64,000 nucleotides of DNA, from positions 27,100 to 91,099 of the forward strand of contig JAFGRU010000036.1 in NCBI GenBank assembly GCA_016934985.1, read 5' to 3'. This document shows, in pieces, positions 53,748-61,331 of this stretch. Source of the DNA: Deltaproteobacteria bacterium (GTDB lineage Bacteria; Desulfobacterota; Desulfuromonadia; Desulfuromonadales; JAAYDE01). Positions within the stretch are counted from its first letter, which is position 1. Every line of letters starts with the position of its first letter. The translations under genes and the position numbers were made by a program. The notes under the pieces are model-generated. The model was not told the origin of the DNA. It worked only from the letters and a program-made list of their open reading frames with translations, and searched no databases.

Positions 53748-54425
53748 TTACCCCATGATGGAGTCCAATAAATATTGCCTGATTTCTTCCAACTGGGTCT
53801 CAATGGTCGCATCCACTTCCCCCAGTTCCGATTCAACACGGCAGCCCCCTCGAGAGATAGTATCATCGCTCTCAAAATTGATATTCTTCAAACCGGTAAC
53901 TCTGGCCAGAAAAAAAGGTTTCTTCTCTATTACCAGCTCCAGGTCCTGGGGACTGACTTTGACAATATAAGAGTCGGAACTGATGGAAGCGGACAATGCC
54001 CGCTCAATACTTGAGAGGATCGTTTCCGGTTTGACCGCAACTTCACAATGGAGAACCTGGCGGGCAATGGTCAGGACCAGATGCAGCATATCCTGACTGC
54101 TGTTGCGAATGATGGTTTTACGAAGTTGACTAATTTCCTCCAGGGCCATGCCAAGAGCTTTTACGGCAGAATTCAGGCTTTCTTCACTCTCCCTAAGGCC
54201 CTCGGCCTTTCCTTTTTGAAAAGCTTCTTCGATCTCATCAGATACATTGCCTGCAACTTGGGATTTTCCGGGTGCTTGCGAATTTTGCAAGTCTTCCTGA
54301 AAAGCTTCCTCGATTACTGGTTTTTTATCGTTCTTGGCAATTTTTTCCTGGTGGTCGAAAGAATCAAACTCAAAAGGTCGAAATTCCTGTGCACTTAAAC
54401 CACGGATAACTTTAGACAAGGACAT
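53748..54425 (-). CDS. fliH: Flagellar export regulator FliH
   Basis: A 225-residue FliI-binding protein. It has a variable N-terminus (MSLSKVIRGLSAQEFRPFEF), a helical Glu/Lys middle, and the C-terminal domain with LHLVLTIARQVLHCEVAVKPETILSSIERAL. ATG at 54425 lies five bases after GGGGAGG and overlaps the fliG end. An earlier frame start deep in fliG is rejected. Confidence 0.9.
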   Translation of the reverse strand: MSLSKVIRGLSAQEFRPFEFDSFDHQEKIAKNDKKPVIEEAFQEDLQNSQAPGKSQVAGNVSDEIEEAFQKGKAEGLRESEESLNSAVKALGMALEEISQLRKTIIRNSSQDMLHLVLTIARQVLHCEVAVKPETILSSIERALSASISSDSYIVKVSPQDLELVIEKKPFFLARVTGLKNINFESDDTISRGGCRVESELGEVDATIETQLEEIRQYLLDSIMG

Positions 54426-55437
54426 CATCGCCTCCCCGGCCCGGCAAGGTAATCTGTCCTTCTTCCTGAAGCTTGAAAGCAGACTTGACAATAGCGAGCT
54501 GAGCGGCTTCAACATCTGACAGCTTCACTGGTCCCATGGACTCCAGATCTTCCTCAATCATAGATGCGGCCCGCTTACTGATATTGGCGAAAATAGCCAG
54601 TTTCAACTCGACAGAAGCCGTTTTTAAAGCCACTGTCAACTGATCCGAGTTAATTTCACGAAGAATCTTCTGAAGCGCCCGCTTATCAAGCTCGAGCATA
54701 TCCTCGAAAGTGAACATGCGTTTTCGTATTTCTTCCGCCATTTCCGTGTCTGATTCTTCAATGGTTTCCAGGACAGCCTCATCGGCGCCCTTGCTCATTT
54801 TTCCGAGAATCTCAACAACTTTGTCCACCCCGCCGATCCTCTGATACTCATTGTTGGCAATCCCACCGATTTCACGCTGCAAAGCCATTTCAATCTGAGC
54901 GATAATTTCAGGCGAAACTTTTTCGATTTTGGCAATACGGTAAAGAATTTCGCCTCTGAGGTCTTCAGGGAAATTATCGAGAATTCGAGCCGTGTGCTCG
55001 TTTTTCTGGGTGGAGAGAATCAGGGCAATGGTCTGAGGGTGTTCCGAGCCGATAAGTCCTGCGACCGTATTGGGCGCCATATTAGCGATTGTACCCATGG
55101 GGTCATCATTAGCCACAGATGAAAACTGCTCCATCAGAGACTCGGCTCGTTTTTTGTCACTGCTGGCCTGAAGGACCTTTCTAACAAAAATGTCCCCATC
55201 GACAAAGACACCGGAATCTTCTCTGCCGACGATGTCGTATTCCTTCAGAACATCCAAAAGAATATTTTTCGGCACATGTTCAATATCCATCATGCAGCGG
55301 CTAATGGCCTGAACTTCAGAGTCAGCAAGGCTTTCAAAAATCTTGGCCGCCGCCTCCTCGCCAAGACAAACCAGAAGGATCGCAGACTTCTGCACTCCCG
55401 TAAGTTTGTCAACTTGCTTTGCTCCAAGCTTCAGCAT
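54412..55437 (-). CDS. fliG: Flagellar motor switch protein FliG
   Basis: A 341-residue rotor protein. The N-terminal LTGVQKSAILLVCLGEEAAAKIFESL binds FliF. The middle domain has GSEHPQTIALILSTQ. The C-terminal torque domain has FTFEDMLELDKRALQKILREINSDQL and the conserved final RAASMIEEDLESMGPVKLSDVEAAQ. Confidence 0.96.
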   Translation of the reverse strand: MLKLGAKQVDKLTGVQKSAILLVCLGEEAAAKIFESLADSEVQAISRCMMDIEHVPKNILLDVLKEYDIVGREDSGVFVDGDIFVRKVLQASSDKKRAESLMEQFSSVANDDPMGTIANMAPNTVAGLIGSEHPQTIALILSTQKNEHTARILDNFPEDLRGEILYRIAKIEKVSPEIIAQIEMALQREIGGIANNEYQRIGGVDKVVEILGKMSKGADEAVLETIEESDTEMAEEIRKRMFTFEDMLELDKRALQKILREINSDQLTVALKTASVELKLAIFANISKRAASMIEEDLESMGPVKLSDVEAAQLAIVKSAFKLQEEGQITLPGRGGDDVLV

Positions 55438-55440
55438 CGA

Positions 55441-57009
55441 TTAGTCCTGCCGCAGCCAGTTTTTGATGACCATACCCGGCAGTTCTTTGGACTCCAGGGC
55501 ATCTTTGCGGATTTTTGCCACCGGATCCTGATTGCCGCCCACAAGTTGCCCAGCAGCTCCATTACCCAGTTCAGCCTGCAGTTGCTCAACGGTCTTATAA
55601 TGCTCAATCATGCGACTTTCAGTTTTCAAAGTCCTGATCAACGGCCTCAACAAAAGGAAGTAAAGCAACAGGGACAAAACCGCTATAAACAAATACTTTA
55701 CCATCGGCATAAGCGGATAGACTTTATCGAGAAAGGACGGCTCGGGCCAGGCCCCTTGAGAGAAATCTGAGGGAAGAGGCATTGAAACAACGCGCACCTG
55801 ATCCCCTCTTGCGACATCAAAGCCGACGGCTGTTTTGACCATCTCCTCGATATTTTTCAACTCTTTTTCCGCACGGGGCACAACCTTCGCCTCTTCACCT
55901 TCAGCGCCTTCGACCATCATGTCAGCGACCAGCACCGAAACGGAAAGTTTCTTCACCTCGCCGACCGGGGCCCTGACATGGTTGATAGTACGGCTCACCT
56001 CATAATTAATAATTTCCGAGGACTTGCTGGCAGGCGACGAACCGGACATCCGGCCACTGCCCTTCATATTGGAATCGACACCAGGAACACCCCCAGCGTT
56101 CTCAACCCCGGATTTCTCCTCCACCGTCTGCTCGCTGCGAGGCACTGCCCCGGCAGGGTCGTAAATCTCCTCAGTCTTTTCAATGCGACTGAAATCAAGT
56201 TCGGCTGTCACCTTGACAAGCGAATAATCCCGACCTAAAGCTAAATCCAACATAGATTGAGCCCGTTCCTCCAAACGCTTTTCGACCGCTTGCTGATAAC
56301 CCAGCATTTCCGGAGACAAGTCGTTTTCAGCCGTTTTGCCCGGGTCTTTAGTCAGGATCCTTCCTTGTTCATCAACAAGAGTTACGTTTTTGCCTTCCAA
56401 ACCCTCGACGCTCCCGGCAATCAGATTGACAATGCCACGAATCTGAATGTCAGTCAGTTTCTCTCCGGGCACCAATTTTAAAGAAATGGAAGCCGTCGTT
56501 TCTTTCTGCTGATTTTTGAAAAGCCTCTTTTCGGGAAGAGCGATATGAATACGCGTGGCTTCGACCGGCGCCAATGTAGAAATAGTCCGGGCCAGCTCCC
56601 CCTGCAGAGCGCGAAGATAGTTGACCTTTTGGGCAAAATCGGTCATTCCGAAGCTTTGCTTATCGAAAATTTCAAATCCAACCCCTCCGCCGCGGGGCAA
56701 ACCCGCGCCGGCCAATTCCAAACGAACTTCGTAAACTTGTTCATCCGGAATCAGAACGGAACGGCCGGAATCCTCCAGCTGATAAGGAATTTTTCTATCT
56801 TTGAGCCATTCAACGACTGCTGAAGCATCATTGTTGGAAAGATTAGAATAAAGGACTCGATAATCAGCGGTGCGGTATTGCATAATAATCAGTGCAAAAG
56901 CAAAGATCGAAGCAGCCGCCACCACAAACAGGCTGATTTTTCTGCTGCGAGACCATTGACCAATGCCGCCTAGAAGGTTTTTTGGAGTTTTGTTACTCTC
57001 TTCCGCCAT
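55441..57009 (-). CDS. fliF: MS-ring protein FliF
   Basis: A 522-residue membrane ring protein with helices near 22-43 and 430-450 flanking a large periplasmic part. It has SNNDASAVVEWLKDRKIPYQLEDSGRSVLIP and ARTISTLAPVEATRIHIALPEKRLF. ATG at 57009 is preferred to a GTG nine codons upstream, which has no Shine-Dalgarno. The C-terminal tail binds FliG. Confidence 0.95.
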   Translation of the reverse strand: MAEESNKTPKNLLGGIGQWSRSRKISLFVVAAASIFAFALIIMQYRTADYRVLYSNLSNNDASAVVEWLKDRKIPYQLEDSGRSVLIPDEQVYEVRLELAGAGLPRGGGVGFEIFDKQSFGMTDFAQKVNYLRALQGELARTISTLAPVEATRIHIALPEKRLFKNQQKETTASISLKLVPGEKLTDIQIRGIVNLIAGSVEGLEGKNVTLVDEQGRILTKDPGKTAENDLSPEMLGYQQAVEKRLEERAQSMLDLALGRDYSLVKVTAELDFSRIEKTEEIYDPAGAVPRSEQTVEEKSGVENAGGVPGVDSNMKGSGRMSGSSPASKSSEIINYEVSRTINHVRAPVGEVKKLSVSVLVADMMVEGAEGEEAKVVPRAEKELKNIEEMVKTAVGFDVARGDQVRVVSMPLPSDFSQGAWPEPSFLDKVYPLMPMVKYLFIAVLSLLLYFLLLRPLIRTLKTESRMIEHYKTVEQLQAELGNGAAGQLVGGNQDPVAKIRKDALESKELPGMVIKNWLRQD

Positions 57010-57111
57010 TGTCGAAAAGATCCTTTTCAATGCCACTTAAAAAACAACTGTTCATAAAAAAATGAATTTTTTCAATTTTCCCAAACAAAAAGGTTTATCA
57101 AAAAATCCAAT

Positions 57112-57405
57112 TTAAACCGACATTCGCATAATTTCCTGATAGGCATCGACAATCTTATTGCGCATCTGCACAACCATGCGCATGGAAATATCGGCCTCTT
57201 CCATGGCCACCATCACTTCATGGATACTTTTGGCATCTCCGGTGGCAAGCTTTTCCATAGCCCGATCAGCTTCGAATTGCGCCTTCTGGGTTTCCATCAG
57301 GGCATCGGTCAAAAATTCGGTAAAATCGGCATCGGAACCGGCCTGTTTTGCCGCTTCGGCGGGTAAATTCAGGGCGACGTTGCCTACTGGATTAATATTG
57401 CTCAC
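57112..57405 (-). CDS. fliE: Hook-basal body adaptor FliE
   Basis: A 97-residue protein linking the MS ring and rod. It has FTEFLTDALMETQKAQFEADRAMEKLATGDAKSIHEVMVAMEEADISMRMVVQMRNKIVDAYQEIMRM, the complete FliE motif. It lies 15 bases after flgC. Confidence 0.96.
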   Translation of the reverse strand: MSNINPVGNVALNLPAEAAKQAGSDADFTEFLTDALMETQKAQFEADRAMEKLATGDAKSIHEVMVAMEEADISMRMVVQMRNKIVDAYQEIMRMSV

Positions 57406-57420
57406 TAGCTACCTTCCTTC

Positions 57421-57852
57421 CTATTTCCCTATTTCCAGGGCTTTTAAAGCCATTCTTTTAGAAGCCTGAATGGTGTTGATATTCGCTTCGTAGGCTCTGG
57501 TGGCTGAAACCATATCTGCCATTTCTTCGAGAACGTTGATATTCGGCATGGAAACATAACCTTCTTCATTGGCATCAGGATGCCCGGGGTTGTAAATAAT
57601 CCTCGGCGCTGCCTGGTCAGCCATGATGCTGGTCACCTTGACACCCTGCACAGAGCCCCGCAGCTCCTGGTCGAGGTTTTCCGAAAATGGCGAACCATCG
57701 CTCTGGAAGACCACCGTCTTGCGTTTATAGGGGCCTCCTTCCGGAGTCTGGGTGGTTTCAGCGTTAGCCAGGTTGGAGCTGACCGTATTCAAACGAATCT
57801 GCTGAGCCTTTAGGGCCGTCGAACTGATTTTTATCGTATTGAAAAGATCCAT
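57421..57852 (-). CDS. flgC: Rod protein FlgC
   Basis: A 143-residue proximal rod protein with the N-terminal IKISSTALKAQQIRLNTVSSNLANAETTQTPEGGPYKRK and C-terminal VLEEMADMVSATRAYEANINTIQASKRM motifs. Confidence 0.96.
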   Translation of the reverse strand: MDLFNTIKISSTALKAQQIRLNTVSSNLANAETTQTPEGGPYKRKTVVFQSDGSPFSENLDQELRGSVQGVKVTSIMADQAAPRIIYNPGHPDANEEGYVSMPNINVLEEMADMVSATRAYEANINTIQASKRMALKALEIGK

Positions 57853-57863
57853 TTTCTTTCTCC

Positions 57864-58274
57864 TTAACGGCCATCCTGAACAATGTATTTCAACAAGCCG
57901 AATTTTTTGTTCAAGGCCTGAACCGTTGCCTCATAAAGGATCTGGTTCTCAGCCATGTGAACCATTTCCTCCTCGACACTGACCTCGTTGCGGTCCCCGA
58001 TATTTATCCCTCTGGATTCGCGGACAATTGTTACACCCATGGCGGCCAGATCATCATCGGCGCCAATATGCCCGGATTGGGTTTTTGCAAGTTTCACTCC
58101 AGAACCACCAATGGCATTCTGCAAGTTCCCTTCAAACTCCATGCGCGCCGGGATATAACCGGGGGTATCAGAATTGGCAATGTTCGAAGAAATTACCTGC
58201 TGTTTGCGAACCCGCAAATCCAGGGCTTTTTTTAGGAAATTTGTTGTCTGATCAAAAATTCCGGTTAATTTCAT
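57864..58274 (-). CDS. flgB: Rod protein FlgB
   Basis: A 136-residue proximal rod protein. It has FLKKALDLRVRKQQVISSNIANSDTPGYIPARMEFE and the end EEEMVHMAENQILYEATVQALNKKFGLLK. It begins 59 bases after the LysM/TPR gene with no sigma-54 or sigma-28 site in between, so it is probably transcribed from 61.0 kb. Confidence 0.96.
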   Translation of the reverse strand: MKLTGIFDQTTNFLKKALDLRVRKQQVISSNIANSDTPGYIPARMEFEGNLQNAIGGSGVKLAKTQSGHIGADDDLAAMGVTIVRESRGINIGDRNEVSVEEEMVHMAENQILYEATVQALNKKFGLLKYIVQDGR

Positions 58275-58333
58275 TCAGACCTCTTTTCTGACTCATTTAT
58301 TATTAAAAAGGGCAAAAAGCCGGCAACAATTAT

Positions 58334-60988
58334 TTACATTCTCATTTCTGTCAAAGAGGTTTTGGCAAGATCACTCCAAACCCCGCTTTTCCCCTTTTCG
58401 ACCACTTGACTCAGATAGTTTAGAGCTTCGCTCTCCCTTCCTGCCGCCAAAGCAATCTGGGCACACCGATAAAGTGAGTGCTGTGAATACTCCTCTGCCA
58501 CCGATAATTCTTTAAAAAGTGTAAAAGCTTTTCTAGCCTGTCTTTCCTTGAGATAAGACTCAGCTTTAAGAATTAAAATTTCAGCAGGATAATTTTCATC
58601 TCCCGCGGTCCCGACCTCCAGGCAGTCCACAACATCCTGGTAGCGTTTCTTTTCCCAAAACACCTGAGCCATCACAATTCTTTCTTTTCTTCCCGCAAGC
58701 CGGTGGTGCTTTTCCCAGGCCGTCACAGCCTCATCTAAACGCATGGCTTTCTGATAAGCTGAAATCTGAAGATAAAACAGCTCCTGCGAATCTCTTCCTT
58801 CTGGAAACCGTTCCAGGTAGCGCCCGGCAAAATCTGCTGCCGATGCAAACTCCTGCCTCTCCATGTAGGTATTCACCAAGGGCAGATAGAAAAGCTTCTC
58901 TTGATCTTTATCCCGATAATAATCCAGCAAAAACAAATAGATTTTCGCAGCCCGATTCATGAGCCCTAGGCGACCCATGGAGTCTGCAAGATAGATCAGA
59001 AAGGTACTGTTCTTCTGGTGGGAGAGCAGGATCTCACGATGTTTGTCCAGCATCAAGACCGCATCGAAATCCCGGCCTTGAGTCACCATCTCTTCGATCA
59101 GGGAGGGGAGCTTCTCGCTCAAAAACGCATCTACTTCTCCAACCAGACCACCTGCTGAATAATTTTTCCGAAAAGCGTCGAAAGAGTGTACGCTCTGCTC
59201 CTTTTTCCCCGCAAAATACAAAGCCAAAGCACTTTTAAAAGCAGCTGCTTCACGCAATTCCCGGTTGCAAGCCTGATCGACGACAGCCCCGTATTCAGTA
59301 GCCATAGATAAAAAATCAAAATCCTTCTTTTCCTCCATCTGCTCTTCCAACAAGGCAATATGAGCCCTGAGGACAACATCCGTAACCGGCTCCTGCTCCG
59401 CCAGATATGTAAGCCTTTCCAACCCCATGTCCTTCTTGCCTACCTCAATTAGAAGACAGGCTATGGAAAAGTCGATCAGCTGTTTTGCCTCACCCTCCTC
59501 CAAAAGAAGTTTTGCATTTTCCAAAAGAAAAAGGGCCGCGTTAGGCCTTCCCTGCTTCTGAAAAAAGTTTGCTGCACGATAGAGGGAATAGGGTTTTTTT
59601 AAAAAAACACCCCGCTCTTTTAAAAAATCTGAATAAGGATTCAAGGGCTCTGTTTTTACGGGTTTTTTCACAGGGGGCACTGCTTTTTGAGTTTTCACGG
59701 TCTGTGCAGCGGATACAGTCAGGGTCTGGCCGATCTGAAGCATGTTTCCCGACATATTGTTCAGCTTTTTCAACTCCTTCACCGTGGTAGCAAGGCGTCT
59801 TGACAAGCCCCACCAGGAATCACCTTTTTGGACCACAACTGTTTGAGCCGGAATAGTCATTATCTCGGTTTTCTCCTCCGCTTTGACAACAGTCGGAAGT
59901 GGCGGGCTCGACTTTTTTTCAGGCGCTATCTCAAATTTCTGACTGTCAATCAGTCTAAGGCGACGGATATCTCTCATATCAGCCGCCCAAACGACGCCTG
60001 TTTGGGAAAGGTATTGCAATGCCTCTTGCTGTGAATCCCGAGCCAAGGCAATTTCTGCCTGTAGAAGAAGTACATGGGCACGAAAGGGGTTATCGTTTTC
60101 CATCTGCCCCAGTTCCCTGTCGAGATTGCTCTTGGCTAGATGAAAGCGGCCGGATACAGCCCAGGAAAAATTTTTTAAATACCGGCAACGCGAGCGCAAA
60201 AGTGTTTCTTCAGGCTCAAAGGCTTTGTCCAGAACCGCCTTGTAGTTACCCGTCCGGAACTGGGTTTCCATTAAAAGTGCCTGAAAAACATCGTTTTTTT
60301 TCAGTTCACTATTAGTTTCCGCCTTCATGGTGAGAAGCGCTTCAAGAACTTCCCATCCCTCGCTCCTGATAACCCCGAAAACATCCTTGAGTTCTTCATG
60401 GGCCAACTGTTCGGGAAAAACAGGCAGTTCCGGCAGACTAAACCTTACCGGCACTTTGACCTCAAGAGGGGCCTGGTAATTGTGAAAAAACTTTTTCCAG
60501 TTGTTGACATAGGGCGATTCCTGCTCCTCAACCCGCGCCCTCCCATTGCCGCTTTTTTGAGGCAATCCCTGTGTATGCATGTCAACGGCGAGACGGACGG
60601 CACGACTTTCCCTCCTCTGCCAATAGACGTCCACATAGAGCTGGTCCTTTGAGGCCATTGACGTGGTCTCCACTTTCACCGGCAGTTTCCGGAACAGGAT
60701 GGACAGCACCAGATTCGTTTTGTTCTGAGCAAGAATAACCCGGACAATGGCATCGTCCTCGGGGAGCTGGCGAAACTTCGGGCCCAGTTCAACACCCTGA
60801 AAATGAAGATCGACACGCTGCCCATAAGTTCTGACCTGGCAGGTGGGAAGAGAGGAAAAATCGAGGATCAGGCGTGTATAGCCCATTTGGTTTTTTTTGG
60901 ACAAATCATTCAGAAAAACCGTTTTTTCGGCAAAAAGCGGGGTGTGCATTGCAAGTAGAAAAATTGCTGAAAAAATCAGTGCACGCAT
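58334..60988 (-). CDS. Large exported LysM and TPR protein leading the flgB operon
   Basis: An 884-residue protein with a signal peptide (1-20, ending LFA). The N-terminal beta-rich part (about 30-130) resembles an AMIN domain (GYTRLILDFSSLPTCQVRTYGQRVDLHF), and a Pro/Lys linker follows. A LysM domain spans about 386-430 (VVQKGDSWWGLSRRLATTVKELKKLNNMS), and a TPR-like helical array of about 430 residues completes it. AMIN and LysM domains bind the cell wall, so it probably sits in the periplasm at the flagellar site. It could help the rod cross peptidoglycan, since FlgJ here lacks its hydrolase. No name is known for it. It is the first gene after a sigma-54 promoter. Confidence 0.8.
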   Translation of the reverse strand: MRALIFSAIFLLAMHTPLFAEKTVFLNDLSKKNQMGYTRLILDFSSLPTCQVRTYGQRVDLHFQGVELGPKFRQLPEDDAIVRVILAQNKTNLVLSILFRKLPVKVETTSMASKDQLYVDVYWQRRESRAVRLAVDMHTQGLPQKSGNGRARVEEQESPYVNNWKKFFHNYQAPLEVKVPVRFSLPELPVFPEQLAHEELKDVFGVIRSEGWEVLEALLTMKAETNSELKKNDVFQALLMETQFRTGNYKAVLDKAFEPEETLLRSRCRYLKNFSWAVSGRFHLAKSNLDRELGQMENDNPFRAHVLLLQAEIALARDSQQEALQYLSQTGVVWAADMRDIRRLRLIDSQKFEIAPEKKSSPPLPTVVKAEEKTEIMTIPAQTVVVQKGDSWWGLSRRLATTVKELKKLNNMSGNMLQIGQTLTVSAAQTVKTQKAVPPVKKPVKTEPLNPYSDFLKERGVFLKKPYSLYRAANFFQKQGRPNAALFLLENAKLLLEEGEAKQLIDFSIACLLIEVGKKDMGLERLTYLAEQEPVTDVVLRAHIALLEEQMEEKKDFDFLSMATEYGAVVDQACNRELREAAAFKSALALYFAGKKEQSVHSFDAFRKNYSAGGLVGEVDAFLSEKLPSLIEEMVTQGRDFDAVLMLDKHREILLSHQKNSTFLIYLADSMGRLGLMNRAAKIYLFLLDYYRDKDQEKLFYLPLVNTYMERQEFASAADFAGRYLERFPEGRDSQELFYLQISAYQKAMRLDEAVTAWEKHHRLAGRKERIVMAQVFWEKKRYQDVVDCLEVGTAGDENYPAEILILKAESYLKERQARKAFTLFKELSVAEEYSQHSLYRCAQIALAAGRESEALNYLSQVVEKGKSGVWSDLAKTSLTEMRM

Positions 60989-61031
60989 CTGGACGGAATC
61001 CTTTCAAAAACTGAGTGTCATGAGGAACTTT

Positions 61032-61046
61032 GCTAAATATGTGCCA
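61032..61046 (-). promoter_or_regulatory. Sigma-54 promoter of the LysM/TPR-flgB operon
   Basis: On the minus strand TGGCAC-ATATT-TAGC: a perfect -24 hexamer and a -12 GC at the exact spacing, with one mismatch in TTGC. Start expected near 61020, 32 bases before the ATG at 60988. Confidence 0.82.
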
Positions 61047-61067
61047 CGCCCAGTTTATGGGATGATC

Positions 61068-61112
61068 ACTCGCTGTGGGCCATTGTTAAAAAAAACCCAT
61101 TCAGAAGCGAGT
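61068..61112. promoter_or_regulatory. Inverted repeat between divergent sigma-54 promoters
   Basis: ACTCGCT (61068-61074) and AGCGAGT (61106-61112) are perfect inverted arms, with TGGG/CCCA nested inside. It may be an enhancer site for a sigma-54 activator of the FleQ/FlrC type, serving both promoters. A hairpin role is the alternative. Confidence 0.4.
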
Positions 61113-61256
61113 CAATATTTTGGCAAAAAAGTGCAAGTAAAATCACTCCCAGGGGTAATGCTCTTTGTCTTTATTCTCTAAAAAGAAAGGACTATACAGC
61201 CTGATTTCCAAGAGGGCTTAAGCATTAAAAATTATAAACATTTTAAAAAAAGTTCA

Positions 61257-61271
61257 TGGCTTGAATTTTGC
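61257..61271 (+). promoter_or_regulatory. Sigma-54 promoter of cheA
   Basis: TGGCTTG-AATT-TTGC on the plus strand has the -24 GG and -12 TTGC at correct spacing; TGGCAC is TGGCTT. Start expected near 61283, 49 bases before the cheA ATG. Confidence 0.72.
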
Positions 61272-61331
61272 TGTGGGAGGGGTCGGCATTAAAAAGAATC
61301 GCCACATTAAATTTTGCGCGGGAGATTTCCA

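Larger units (their letters stand above)
60989..61331. other. Divergent flagellar/chemotaxis promoter region
   Basis: 343 bases between the LysM/TPR gene (minus) and cheA (plus). It contains a sigma-54 promoter for each side (61032-61046 and 61257-61271) and a 7-bp inverted repeat between them (61068-61112). The middle is A/T-rich, as expected for a looped enhancer region. No open frame of interest. Confidence 0.7.

Noticed and set aside
61117..61136. Second sigma-54-like site for the LysM/TPR gene (TTGCAC followed by a T-run and GCC)
   Set aside because: Spacing between the -24 and -12 elements is one base short; the site at 61032-61046 is far better.
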